From contig JBHGNT010000003.1 in NCBI GenBank assembly GCA_043228905.1, forward strand, positions 19,654,001-19,718,000: a DNA stretch of 64,000 nucleotides, given 5' to 3'. Under the pieces are notes generated by a model that was not told the origin of the DNA, searched no databases, and saw only the letters and a list, made by a program, of their open reading frames with translations. This DNA comes from Azolla caroliniana. Lineage: Eukaryota; Polypodiophyta. Of this stretch, positions 1 through 12,375 are shown piece by piece (within the stretch, counting starts at the first letter, position 1; every line of letters starts with the position of its first letter). A program made the translations under genes and the position numbers.

Positions 1-348
1 GCAATCTAGTACATATGAAATTGAATCAAATCAATGAGAATATATACATACTAACAAGACAAGAACTTGTCCCCAATAATAAATAGCACAGTTACCAAGG
101 TTACTTCATTTGATCTAGGCAATGTTAGATTGTCTGTCACAAACAAGAGATTGTGTCTTTCGGGTATTTGCTGCTAAGCAAGATCAAAGTTATTTTACAT
201 GTATTTAAGGAATAGGCTTCTCTTTCCACATGACGTCTTGACAACATGTATGTGTAAATGTAAAATCAAAATGATTTATTAATAATCTCGTTATTCAAGG
301 CTTTCTTTCTATGCAATATGCTCACTAAGGTTGAACTTATTTACGCAG

Positions 349-1658
349 GTTGAGCATAATATAGCGCTTGTGTATGGTGGAGGTAGTTGTGGACTCATGG
401 GTATTATCTCCAAAGTTGTGCATGATGGTGGTTGTCATGTCATAGGGTATACAAGATTACAATTGACTTAACTACCCCACTTATAGTTACAAATTACAAT
501 TTATGGATACAAATATTTAATACTAGTTTACTTTAAGACGGTGGATTATAATTTTTACAACAGCCCCAAATTCCTTCCCATTCTCTTGCATCAAATAGGG
601 AGTTAATGACGGGAAAGAAGTTTCTAACCACGTTGACGACTCATATTTTGATTATACATCAATGAAATTTTCAAGCATATAAAATGTGTTTCATGAAAAA
701 CAATATGAAAATGATCATCACAATAAAGTAAAATATGTTGAAATTAAAAAGTTTCATGGATAAGATTGTTGTATGTTTGATGGATGGTAGTGATTGAACA
801 TAGAATACGAAAATAACATATTTTTCCTCATGCAGAGTCTTACCGAAGTCAATGATGTCGCATGAGGTGATATGAATAACTCACTACCAACTTTTAGAAT
901 TGTCTACTTTTTAATCATTTTCTTATAAGGGCAATGTGATCACCAGTATAGATCTCTGGGGAGACATTTGGGGAGCTTAGAGTGGTGGATGACATGCATG
1001 CACGTAAAACTCAAATGGCACAATTGGCTGATGCTTTCATCACCCTCCCAGGTAATGAAGATGTATCGATATGATTATCTTGATCTTGGAGTAAAACCAC
1101 ACGTCTGTGTGCATGCACGAAGGGTTTTAACACAATTCTTGTGAGTCTTCATGATTGTGAAGCACTTGTTGATAATGAATAATGATGCTTTGCCAACAGA
1201 GAATATAATGAGAAACTTTAGATGTGTTATGTTTTGTTCGAGTTAATTGCTTGATGTTCAAGCTTATGGAATCAAATGCTTGATCATAAAAACTTATGTT
1301 AGCTAACGTTTTTATAGGCGGGTTTGGCACACTTGAAGAATTATTGGAGATCATCACTTGCTCACAATTAGGGATACATAATAAGCCAGTAAGTAATGAA
1401 GAGAAAAACACTTGAAACCAAAACATTTACATTGTGTGATATTAAGTATGATGTAGTCAAATATGATTATAGGTGGGTCTACTCAATGTAAATGGCTACT
1501 ATGATTCTCTGCTTAGACTATTTGACAAGTTTGTCGAGGAAGGTTTCATCACATCAATGGCACGAGAGGCGGTTATCGATGCGACAACATCAAAAGAATT
1601 GATTGCTAAAATGGAGGTATTTGCGAGAATCTTTAATGCCAAATACAATGCATCTTGA
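349..1658 (+). CDS. LOG: LOG-type cytokinin riboside 5'-monophosphate phosphoribohydrolase, 5' end outside window
   Basis: The LOG family releases active cytokinin bases from their riboside 5'-monophosphates in the cytosol and nucleus. I read five exons with GT-AG borders and a continuous frame: 349-446, 836-866, 952-1051, 1318-1388 and 1473 to a TGA ending at 1658. They encode in order the VYGGGS nucleotide-binding loop, a short [10 protein letters not shown] segment, DMHARKTQM (catalytic Arg region) and PGGFGTLEE, the family hallmark with its catalytic Glu, followed by [16 protein letters not shown]. The exon holding the family's N-terminal CVFCGSS motif is not found in 1-348 and should lie further left. 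The second exon is only 31 bp. Oddities: the usual PKxLMPxE is PKSMMSHE, and the C-terminus stops about 13 codons after KELIAKME, without the usual Trp-containing tail. A GT after GAG at 1616-1617 could be a donor for an exon I cannot find. Family certain; intact function uncertain. Confidence 0.85.
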
Positions 1659-2929
1659 TTACCATCAAACATATTATAATCTTTACACATTTTGCTTTTT
1701 CTATATAGATGTTTTGTTACAAGGAACTTTGATGCTCAAACTCAAACATCAAAGTAAGACGGCTTCACACAAAAAGAGAATCTACAATTCATCAATATTT
1801 AGATATTTGTTTTAGAGCTTCATTCATTTGCAAAGTGCGCAACTTTATCTATTGAATGTCCTAATGATTGATATCATTTGTTTATTGTGTTTTCTACGAT
1901 GTCTGTCTCCACATTTTATATCTAGTAATAATGAACGATGATAATTAGCTTCATAGAAATATTTTCTATTTTGCAATATCAATAAATATGTCTAAAACTT
2001 TGCATAAATTCTAGTCAGCTACTAGCTACTGCATAATCCTTATCTTAGTTAAACAACTACCAACTTCCCAATCAAAACATGTATAAACCAATACACTTCT
2101 TGATATGGGACGCATTTTCTTTCCATGGTTGAAAGCTTTTACCCAAGTTGGAAAGCTTTTACAAGTTTTATGTTTCCTCTTCATTAACCATGCATGACAT
2201 ATATGACATATACATCACCTTGATTTGATGGGGAGCCAATTACTTTTGCAATCCAAATCAAATGTTCCAATAGTGAACATCCAATATCACTTCACTATTT
2301 TAGATAAAAAGTTTATGTTATGGTCAATTGGTACATATATCTTTATGAAGGACATTGGACATGGTAGAATCCTAAGAATGACATACGAGTACAAGGACCT
2401 TGCACATGTTTCCTCATCCCAAATATTACAAGACTTTGCCAAATAGAACATGAAGTGGGGTCCAAGAGACCAAGTGCTTTAGAGGTATATTGGTGTAAAC
2501 AAGCTACTAGTACTAACGCACACTTCGACCATCACTAGATGTTTTCTGCATTAGGGTTAGAAACCTACTATATCAAAGGAACCTTTCTTCATTTCATGGC
2601 ATTGAGTTGTAATTTGTATTTGATCACGTTGGAGATATAAGCATAGAGAATCTCATTATATCATTTCTCATGACATTTTTTATATGCATGTATAGTACAT
2701 ATATATATATTAATTATACATGCACATGATGCTAGGGAGAACACTACCAACCCACATCAAAATAGCAAAAAGCCTATTCACATAAAAATTCTGAAAAAAT
2801 GAGTAAATGAACTTGCATGTACCCGTCATCATATCTCATTGTGCTTCAATGGAAAACAATGTTTTGTTGTAGTATTTTCGTTTGGAAAGAGTTTGAAAAT
2901 CTCTAAAAACTCTATGTATATCAACGAAC
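1659..2929. other. Unassigned AT-rich spacer
   Basis: Downstream of the LOG-like gene I see no coding frame with family resemblance, no tRNA-like fold and no long repeat. A short AT microsatellite lies near 2700-2711. The 3' untranslated region of the LOG gene presumably occupies its beginning. Confidence 0.5.
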
Positions 2930-3695
2930 ATTATACATGCTCCTACTTCTTGAGACCATATCACTTTTCACTATCCCACTCATATCATGGTAGTGCAAAG
3001 GATTATTGAGCAGATGCTTAAGGCTCAAAAACAATCCTCACTCTATCATCTTGGGATCACACTACGGAGAAAATAAAAGAGATTCAACGAACACATTAAA
3101 ACAAAATTTTGGGCTCTAGAGGAATGCAAGGTATGAAAAAATGGTTTGCAAAGTGGGATACGTCACATTTGTTTCATGATCATGAATAGATGCATTCCTT
3201 TGTGAACAAGGCCTTTTTGCAACACCAATGTATCATAGCTTGGGAAAGATATGGAGACTTCCACTTCATACATTATATAACATATGCTACAATGAGCTAT
3301 AAAACCATCTTCTTTTCATGGAAAAACCAAACTCATTGTTACATGTTACAATTCACCCAGTTGTCCATCAATTGCTCAATTGATCCCATATAACTTAGCT
3401 CACATTCTCTTAGGTGTGAGATAGAGGCCGTTGTGGCATAGGTGAGGAAACTCGTCGCCTATGCATATTTTTTGCCTAAACAAGTTCAAGAATCAAACAC
3501 ATATAATCAATCTGATCCACTCCCTACACACATTCCTCTCACAATCACAACATGGACTCTCTATTGCAAAGTTTATTTAGTAATGCTTGAGAATCAAGAG
3601 TCACTAAATTCCACTCATAAAGTGGAAAAGGTTTTACTTGGTCCTATATGTCATATTGACCTTTGAGGACAATAATAAAATCCATCAATATGTTT
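2930..3695 (+). mobile_element. 5'-truncated LINE relic (same family as 49.4-51.5 kb)
   Basis: Nucleotide alignment by eye to 50690-51450 runs nearly end to end: CTTGAGAC near 2951 matches 50710, ATGCTTAAGG near 3015 matches 50767, and AAAAATGGTTTG near 3137 matches 50887. The run continues through GACTTAGCTCACAT and a CAAGAGTCACTA/CGAGAGTCACTA match to the 3' end, where both read GACxATAATA. The translated piece (FVNKAFLQHQCIIAWERYG) parallels FLQRQCIMTWDKCGG in the larger copy. Stops and indels break the frame. It holds only the C-terminus of ORF2 and the 3' UTR, as expected for 5' truncation during target-primed reverse transcription. Confidence 0.8.
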
Positions 3696-4462
3696 GTCTT
3701 TCTACATGACACCACCCTCCACAATGCATTCATCATCACAATTTTGTTGTTATCATGTGATCCCACTATCACTTTTGTGATTCTAGGTGTTTACTTCATT
3801 GCAACACTCCCATTCTCATCTCATGCTTGTGCCAACATTCTTGGTTCAGGTCATGTCTCACATTAGTGGTCACTTCTTGTTGTCATCCCTAACTCTATGA
3901 GGGAGTTTGAAAGACTCCTCCAACTATGGTGGAATCAACCATATAAAGATTCAACACGGAATTGATCTCATTAAAATTGAAATACATCCTAGATTTCACG
4001 ATTTATTGATAGAAGAATGTAATATAAAGATTGATAAGTTGAAACATGATGTAGTACTATGCTAGGTATTTGTATTCACAAACCCGTCTCTAGTTCCTTG
4101 TTGTGTGGAAAAAAAAACATCTCTAGTGCCTATCATTCCTACTTCTATAGCTATCGGGTTACCCTTGTACCCAATTTGGGAAGCAACTTTTGTTGATGAA
4201 TGACTATACAACAATGGTCCCTACAAACTCATTGTGTTCTATTTCTAGGAAAATTTGTGGCCCTCATAGTCTTCCTACCATGTAGCCTAGACATAGCCAC
4301 AACCTTATTGACCATCCTTCTTTCATATCTTGAACATATCATTCAACATCCCTTGGCATAAGTACCCTATTGACCATTACCATTTGGTAAAATGAGTTGA
4401 CTTGGCATGATCCTAATGAAGGTACTATTTGTTTGTTTCTCTAGAAATGCTATCATTTGTAT
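3696..4462. other. Unassigned spacer
   Basis: No recognisable gene or repeat was seen between the LINE relic and the 42-bp minisatellite. Confidence 0.4.
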
Positions 4463-4756
4463 ACACTACATGACACATTACATATTGTCATTGTCCTTGC
4501 ACAAGTCTCTCATGAGACGTTAGATATTGTCATTGTCCTTGCACGAGTCTCTCATGAGACATTAGATATTGTCATTGTCCTTGCACAAGTCTCTCATGAG
4601 ACATTAGATATTGTCATTGTCATTAAACAAGTCTCTCATGAGACATTAGATATTGTCATTGTCATTAAACAAGTCTCTCATGAGACATTAGATACTGTTA
4701 TTGTCCTTACACAAGTCTCTCATGACACATTAGATATTGTCATTGTCATTGAGGTA
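4463..4756 (+). repeat. 42-bp minisatellite, seven copies
   Basis: Unit starts fall exactly every 42 bp at 4505, 4547, 4589, 4631, 4673 and 4715, with a more diverged first unit from 4463. The core is GTCTCTCATGAGACATTAGA followed by TATTGTCATTGTC and a variable end. Because 42 is a multiple of three, one frame stays open and reads a 14-residue repeat (VSHETLDIVIVLAQ). There is no sign of a host gene around it, so the open frame is probably a by-product. Confidence 0.95.
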
Positions 4757-5706
4757 AATCTCTCTCTAGATGGAAGGCTTATAATTAGTAAATGTGTATG
4801 GATGAGAAAATTGTCCTCTAAACCCTAAGATGTTTTAAGAAGAGTTCTTAACCCCAAAATTTACCATACATATGTATATGGCATGGGACTTGTATATACC
4901 ATGGCTAACCAATTGTTGAATTGTTTCACCTTACGATATCACAAAGTTGTTCCAAAGCTAGAATGCCTTGATGACTACTAGAAGCTACATTGGTGTAACC
5001 CGTAATCTGTCCCAACAATCTGTTGGGATGTCTGCAATGCATATCAAGATTACAAGCAATGCTTGCCTTTGCATGTAACATCCCTCAATCTCGCTAAAAT
5101 ACTGTCAAATCTATACAGAATATACTGTCACAAAGAAGATGAATGTAAACTATAAAAAGTTATTAGAAGGTTGTAATTATAATGTTTACAAGACTTCAAG
5201 CATCTGCAGAAATTATTGCATTAGATGATCAACAAACAGACCTCCAGAGCTTTACCTCACACGAGCCTCACAAAAGATGCCAAATACAGAAAAGATGAAA
5301 GGGTCATTATCATTCCTCACGTCCACACAAGGTTGATAGCATTCCTCATGTCGATACAATGTATGTAAATCTTTAAATTTACAAAAAATTTAGGGATACA
5401 TCCATGAGTACACTGCTACTAAACCACAGTCAAATGTGCATGCTACAAGGAATTTTTCTGGGAAAGAGTGGAGAACTTTTGCAAACCCTTCTGGATGGAA
5501 TTGTAAACAATCCCATGTGTATGTCGCATACATAATTTTTTGACTCAAAATGCTTCCATTTTCTGACTTACGCTGGCACAAAATAGGGAAAGTTCTTCAC
5601 ACTTCTTCTTGAGCCACTGCAACTATTTTCTTCTCTCAGCTTTGGTCCGAAACAGGCAACACTCCAAGGTATGCAATTAAAAAAGGATTGATAAACTCAC
5701 ATCATT
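4757..5706. other. Spacer and probable 3' flank/UTR of the PUB49-type gene
   Basis: The right-hand part (about 5380-5706) is the expected location of the 3' untranslated region of the minus-strand gene that stops at 5707. No separate coding gene is recognisable. Confidence 0.4.
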
Positions 5707-7987
5707 TCACCACCCAGAGAAATCCTTGAAATGGACACCTGATGATCCCGATGATGTCTTTGGTTTCTTTTTAACCACCCTCTCTTCTTCTTGTGAGTCT
5801 TTGATGCCCGACTCCAATACTTTTGATGCTCGAAGATACTTTCCCACTCCATCACCGCTTGCAACCAAGCCAGAATCCAACACAGGATTACTATACCAAG
5901 TACCCACCTTCTCCTAAAGTATATAGTAATAAGCAAGATGCATCAACTTAATTGATTATAAATACAAGCTCAAAATAACATCATAGGTAATTAATAATAA
6001 AACAATCCTAAATCATCACCATTTATATACCATGTGCCTATCCAGCATCATAATAACTAAGTACATAAAATTATTAATAAACTAGCATATAGCACCACAT
6101 ACAATTATACCTAATAGAACATTCCCAAATATAAAGAGCAATATTTATAAATAAATATATATAACATTCTGAATTGAGAATTCTCCATAAATTTTTAATC
6201 AAGCTACTTACACTATCTTCATCTGGCGGCAGATCCACTGTTTTCTCTTCTTCTTCATCTGGCTCCGTATAAGGATTTACGAAGATCGATACTCGAAGAA
6301 TTTTTATTTCTTGCTACAACAGAACAAACTATTTGTTTTAGTAGCTATGTGTGTGTGTGTGCACATGAATACATAAAGTGTGAATCAAGCAATTTTCATT
6401 GAAAAACAAATACTAGTAGAAGTGAAAGTACATGGAATCTCATCGACAAGAGCTGCAATTTCAAGAAAAAGTTTATAGAAAAACATTAGGAAGTGAAATG
6501 TTCACAGGGAACAAATGACACATCACGCATGCCAAAAAGAAATGCAATTTGATCATCACACAAACAATTACTAAATAAGAAGTGCAACATCATATAAGAA
6601 GATAATTTATTGTCTTACCAATGGACGGTCATCGTCATCAACAGGAACTTTGTCCATAACTGAGAGGACATCAATCCCCCCTACAACTCGGCCAAACACA
6701 GTGTGCTTGTAGTTCAAATGAGGAGCTGACTTGTAGAGGATGAAGAATTGGGAGCCATTGGAGTGTGGTCCACTATTTGCCATGCTAACTACACCCCTTC
6801 CTGTATGCAAAAGCTTGGAATTGAACTCATCTTTGAAGGGCTTCCCCCATATCGATTCTCCCCCTTTCCCTGTCCCTGTGGGATCACCACCTTGAATCAT
6901 GAAGTTCCTGTGAAGCCAAGAAGATAAAAACAAGATTATATGTCATTTCGAGTAAAAGATCATACATATCCTTTGATGTTTTCTAAGAAATATCATATTT
7001 TATTCAAGTAAGATCATAATATTTGTTTTGAGTAATATTCTACATTGTCGTCAGAGTGGGAAAGATGCTATTGATTAAATACCCTATATCATTGATTATG
7101 TAGCATCTTGAGTATGCTTACCCATATCAACTTATGTATAACTATGTGTCATCTCAAGCTAAATCATGAAGGCCATATCATTTTCTGTAACACCAGATAT
7201 CATTTTGAATTAGATAACATCTTCACTTTAAATTTATATCTTGATACACATGTTTAAAAATTTCCCTTTCCCAATGATGTTTTTTGTATATGTGCGCATA
7301 TAATGACATATATAAATAATTGGGGGTTCAGGGCCTAGTTTGAATTCCTCCGTTTTGAAAATTTCCCTCATGAATTGAAGCTGCCTTCTTCTATTTTCTA
7401 GTATGTAGGAAAGCCTTTTTGGCGTCCTTTGCTATGTAGAAAATGTATTAAAAGAAAATAAAAAATAGCGCGTATTGAACTTAAAGAGTGACATTTTATA
7501 GCATAAATGCTAGTTCCAGTGGTTTCTAAATATCAAGGAGGACCAAATCATGTGTAGTAAAATAGAATGTTATCTTCATGTCTTCTAGTTAAAGACAAGT
7601 TTTGGCCAATACCTTATATTTCTATGGAAAATGATACCATCATAGTAGCCCCGTTCGCAAAGGGTTAAGAAATTTTCACACGTTCGTGGCGTGATGTCAC
7701 AATGAAGCTCCAGATTCAGGTCTCCATGGGTGGTGTGAAACCGGACATAACCCTTCTTTTTTGGATTCTTCTCCACTTGTACATACTCGCACTCATTCGT
7801 GGTGACTGGAGTAAAGGTTGTTGAAGTAAATGATCTTGAAGCTTTCCCCGATGTATACTGACTTTTAACCTACAAGAAAGAAAAGGTAACATGATGACAA
7901 AGATAACCAAGGCTATATCCAAAAAACATGTATATATGCATCTACACCCAAAAACATATGTTTACATCCACCCACCCACACACACTA

Positions 7988-8028
<41 letters not shown>

Positions 8029-11000
8029 AAATATATACTCCAATCCAGAAAACACACACATACACACACACACACACATGCACGTACATTATGCCCCAAA
8101 CTCATTTATGACAAACCATTTTTGCATTGACGGGCTTCAATTCTCCAGCATAATGGGCAGCTACACGAGCTGCAGTTTTCTCCTGGGGAGCTGCTTTGGC
8201 AGAGGCAGCACTTCTTCCATATACAGATGCTGAAGCTGCATCAACTATGCTAAGTGCTAAAGACTCGGTATTATCTTTACCCTTTGATTGTTCAGCTAAT
8301 CTTTCTCTTGCTTTATCTAGAACCATTAAAGCTGCTCCCCTCTCACGTTGTGCTTTTCCACCACCACCTCCAAGCTTGGAAATTTCTTTTGCTTTCTCAG
8401 TACCAAGATCTCTCAGCATGGCTTTGGTATCTCCAGAGAGGTTGATGTTGTAAGCAGGATCTTCCTTTAGCCTCTTCAATTCTGCATTAAAACATGCTGT
8501 GACATGAGCACTCTAACCTTCTCTTAAGCATATGATTTCATTTAATTATATGATTTGAAGATCTTTTTCCTTTTTCTTGTCTAAACTGAATTGCAATAAG
8601 GTCAGACCCTTTTTACTGTACTGAGAATTGCAATATGGTCCAATTTTAATCATGATTCCAAATACTCTTGGGTATTGTATCATTTTTTTCATATCTTTGT
8701 AAACTGAGTTAAATGAAATATATGATCAAACCTTCATCATCAACTTTCAAATCTTGCTTCACGTGATCAAACTCTGTTAATGCTTTTGCACTCGCAGCAT
8801 TGGGATCCTAAAATGAATTAGCTCAAATGATTAAGGTTCAGTAGATAGGAATCATGAATCAAACCAAAGAAGACCCAATTCACCTCATTTGACATATGAC
8901 AGTGAGTTATTACTGATCCTCCAAAAACCAAACCTGAATAGTTATGATATCATTTTTGGTAAATGGCTCATCAGTCAACAAATCCTTCCAATTCTTAGGC
9001 TTCAAATTCAGCTCTTTGATTGCCTGCAAGAAATGAAAGATATGAAATGATCTTTCAACAAATTGGTTTAAAAAAAAATGAAGGGATTCCAACGAACATT
9101 CTGTTATCAAATGTTATTCACTCTATTTATGAAACTGGTTCTTATGAGATGTATTGTCCTTAGGAAAAAGCCATTTTTTGCATTTTCACATACCTCATAA
9201 CAGAAGACATTTCCTGTTGTCTTTACAGCCACTATATGAGTATATTCTGTGAAAACTTTATGCAAAACTGGGCATTGAAACTCACCTGTAATGTTTGAAG
9301 TAAATTGTAAGACCAAACTATGGACAGGCAAATGAAATAATCAAAATTAAAAGTTCTTAGAAATAAAAAGCAAAATACTTTTTTGTTACAAATATTCAAC
9401 ATGTGGAAATCTAGACTAGATACAAATCCCTTCTTAATGAACCCAGACAAGAGGCTAAAACTTATCTCTTAAGTACGACTTTAAAACTAATAAAACATTA
9501 ACATGATTGCTCTTAATTTTAGGATACTCAGTAATTTCTCAGCACTTTGCAATACAGGTACTATAAAGGGAGCCAATTACAGTTAAAGTTTTCATATTCA
9601 GTAGCCATTTAAAATTTTAGGTTCTCCCTCAACAACAAAGATGTATGAAAAAACAAAATGTGAAGTAACTGAGGAGAGTAAAGATTTGACGAGGACAGAT
9701 AAGTCTTATGGCATTAACCATAATAGTGTGGGCACAACGCCAGCATATCATACCAGTTCAAAAGAATCTTCAAATGCAGAAAATCATCATCATTACAAAA
9801 TAAAACAAACATCTCATCTAGAATCCATCTGCAAAGGAGAACATTGGCAAATATCCAAAATCAAATCAAACTAAACATGGACAAGGACATGAATGAATTT
9901 GACTGGACAAAATCAAGAGATTATTTTGGATATAAAAAAAATATTAGTTTATCAACGGTGCTGAAGGATTATCCAAATAGTCATCTCTAAGGTGGTGAAA
10001 ACAGTTACAGCTAGAAAAAGAAAATACCTTCTGAATTTTTATAAAACTGTAGCTTGATCAAGTCCTTTACAGAAAGAGGTGCTCCAGATACGGGATTCTT
10101 TCCAAATTTTCGAATGTACGGTACAATATTCCTGAAGGAAAAACAAAAACCTCTTAAACTGAAATTTCATTTACAAAGGCTCAAATATAAAAAGAAGTAG
10201 CAGAGGTTAGTAGGATGGATTTCTAATATTCTATAGCTCAGGTAGTGATAGTTCATTAAATAAGTATAAAATACAGTAAATTAAGAAATTGTTCTTCTCA
10301 TGCATGCTAATATAATAACAAGCTACGCCACATATGTTTTGCAGTAATTTTAACAACTTCTATTCAGCAATGCCGACAACTAACTCTGGGGAAATTAAAC
10401 AAGGTAACTATTTTCACAATGATTGCTCTACCAAAAGGATAACTATGTTTCCTTGGTAACTGTCAAAACTAATGGAAATCCACCATTCACCATCACTATG
10501 TACAGAAAAACATTAAACTATTTGAAAACTGCTATTACAAAAATAGTGGCTGGATATTAGGTGTGTGTTTGTTGATGTTTTTTTCAGTGTTTCTTTTCTT
10601 CCTTTATTTCCCAGCTGCTCTTAAGTTTTCATTATTTCACCATATTGGCCTTGGTCAACCGCTCTGAAGCAATTATATGTGCTCTTTGAACAGTGATAAA
10701 ATACTGTCTTCTTCAAACAAGAAGAAAGCAATAATATTCCCTTCAGAAAGAAAGTGAACTTACAAGATATCAAATACATGGCCTTCAGCTGTACATACAG
10801 GATCTTCGAACGGCGTGAAGGTAACCCTGCACAGGCAAGGCAGAGAAAGAGAGAGAGAGAGAGAAAAACAAGAAACAGAAGAGTTTCAGCTATGTAACAA
10901 ATCTGCATCATTCAACTGCACAAAACCTTCAATCTGTTTGCTCGAAACAACACAAACTGGTATGTATCAAAACCAATTTGACGAACACTGAAAGCAACCA

Positions 11001-11272
11001 AAACGTTTACAGAATCTAGGCAATCAAACGCAACACAGCTGCAAAGAAACCATGCCACTTGAAGACGGTCACCAAGATGCGTGTGTGCAGTGAGTGCGCG
11101 CGTGTGTGTGTGATAGAGAGAGAGAGAGAGAGGATAGGACTTACGCGCAGCAGTAGAAAGGAAGGCGTTTGAAAGGGGTTCGGAGGTCTCTGTTCTTGGC
11201 ACCGCCCCACTCCACGGCCCACTCAGTGCTGGTGATGAACATCCGATCCTTGCTGTGCTGCTTCTTCCCCAT
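5707..11272 (-). CDS. PUB49: U-box domain cyclophilin-type peptidyl-prolyl isomerase (PUB49/CYP65, PPIL2 class)
   Basis: Nuclear protein of the PPIL2 class: an E3 ubiquitin-ligase U-box fused to a cyclophilin, linked to spliceosomes in other eukaryotes. Eleven exons, all with GT-AG borders: 11272-11145, 10826-10764, 10131-10028, 9285-9194, 9023-8934, 8807-8732, 8481-8117, 7869-7613, 6907-6619, 6313-6212, 5913-5707. They sum to 1773 nt (591 codons, stop TGA), close to the roughly 595 aa of Arabidopsis PUB49. Start [18 protein letters not shown] is the conserved N-terminus. U-box about residues 37-110 ([25 protein letters not shown]); a Gly-rich charged linker with GGGGGK follows; cyclophilin domain about 345-500. 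It keeps the active-site [14 protein letters not shown] with Arg389, Phe394 and Gln397 in CypA-equivalent positions. The CypA Trp121 position is His, within [10 protein letters not shown]. The tail 522-590 is Lys/Ser-rich. No frameshift or stop was found; very likely functional. Confidence 0.95.
7992..8080. repeat. (TG)n and (CA)n microsatellites inside intron 7 of PUB49
   Basis: A TG run spans about 7992-8027 and a CA run about 8053-8080, arranged as an imperfect inverted pair within the intron 7870-8116. It could fold into a hairpin in the transcript. Likely to vary in length between individuals. Confidence 0.9.
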
Positions 11273-11510
11273 GGCGCTCTGTATTCACTGCCTCTGCTCT
11301 CTTCCTCTCTGCCTTTCTTCCTCTCTGCTCTCTGCTCTCTGCTCACTCTGTTTTTGTTCTTTCTCTTCTTCTCTGTTTTGATGGCTTGTTTTTTCTCTCT
11401 TCTTCTCTCACTTTCTATGTTATTCTGGTTTCTTCTCTTCTTCTCAGTTTCTATGTTAATCTGGTATTTTCTCCTCTTCTCACTTTCTATGTTTTCTATA
11501 TGCCGTGAAT
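11273..11510 (-). promoter_or_regulatory. GA-rich 5' UTR/promoter of the PUB49-type gene
   Basis: Read on the gene's strand, the 240 bases upstream of the start codon are dominated by GAGA/GAAGA tracts, with a repeat of about 45 bp near 11398-11495. GA-rich leaders are common in plant housekeeping genes and are bound by BPC/GAGA factors in known cases. Transcription start and any real binding are inferred only. Confidence 0.4.
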
Positions 11511-11514
11511 GAAG

Positions 11515-11790
11515 TGAACAATTGTCAGCGAGAATGCCGGTGGTTGTTGCAGTGAATCAATTCAGGGCGAGCGATTATGCCAGTGAATGATTGTCAGCGA
11601 GAATGCTAGTGGTTGAAGTGAATCAAATCAGGGTGAGTGATTATGCCAGTGAATGAAGTGAATAATTGTCAACGAGAATGCCGATGACTGAAGTGAATAA
11701 ATTCAATGTGAGTGATTATGCCGATGACTGAAGTGAATAAATTCAATGTGAGTGATTATGCCAATGAATGAATTCACTGTGAAAATGGTG
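11515..11790. repeat. Degenerate tandem repeats upstream of PUB49
   Basis: Variants of GTGAATGATTGTCAGCGAGAATGCC and GTGAGTGATTATGCC alternate through the segment. The cleanest part is a 40-bp unit beginning ATGCCGATGACTGAAG present twice in a row at 11679-11758. No coding content was recognised. Confidence 0.75.
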
Positions 11791-12080
11791 GTTAGTATGA
11801 TCATTGTAGCGCAATCATTACAGTAGTTGGGCACCTGCTTATTAATGAGTCAGGCTCCTACCTGGCATATGAGTCGGGTTCCTAAACCCTTCTTGATGTT
11901 GGCCATTCCCATTCTAGTAATAAGATTTAATATTACAAAATAAACGGTATACCAAATCAACCATAACCAAAACAAAACACAAAGGTTGGGTTTATTGGCT
12001 GCAATATACATGATCTCAAAGTTCCAATGTACCAAAAAAGATTTACAATCTTGTTACAAAAAAGGTTCATTGGTTCCACA
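11791..12080. other. Unassigned spacer
   Basis: Between two tandem-repeat areas; nothing recognisable beyond short echoes of the neighbouring 138-bp repeat (AAAGATTTACAA, CTTGTTACAAAAAAGG). Confidence 0.4.
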
Positions 12081-12375
12081 GGATCATACCAACAAGATTT
12101 TCAATTTTGTTTCACCAAAGATACTTTAACAAGATACAAGTGGGAATACCATCTTTAGTCAGTAATACACAGGACGTATAGATTTAATATTACAAAATCT
12201 ACCATTTACAAATATGAAGGATCATACCAACAAGATTTATAGCCTTGTTACAAAAAAGATACTTTAACAAGATACAAGTGGGAATACCATGTGTAGTCGG
12301 TAATACACAGGACGTATAGATGTAATATTATAAAATCAACCATTTACAAATATGAAGGATCATACCAACAAGATT
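12081..12375. repeat. 138-bp tandem repeat, two copies plus start of a third
   Basis: GGATCATACCAACAAGATT begins at 12081, 12219 and 12357, a period of exactly 138 bp. Between these anchors the copies share ACTTTAACAAGATACAAGTG and CACAGGACGTATAGAT. Echoes continue to about 12500 in degenerated form. Confidence 0.9.

Noticed and set aside
541-600. Exon of the LOG gene near CAGCCCCAAATTCC
   Set aside because: No frame gives the expected VxPKxxM segment; 836-866 does, with proper splice sites.
4457-4828. 123-codon open frame as a gene
   Set aside because: Produced by the in-frame 42-bp minisatellite; no start context, no family, and both flanks are non-coding.
5697-5936. Alternative frame over the last PUB49 exon
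   Set aside because: Shadow frame; the spliced frame from exon 10 continues in 5913-5707 with the conserved YSNP block and a stop.
7891-8233. Open frames of alternating Val/Cys or Thr/His
   Set aside because: Generated by TG/CA microsatellites in intron 7 of PUB49 and by the antisense of its exon 7.
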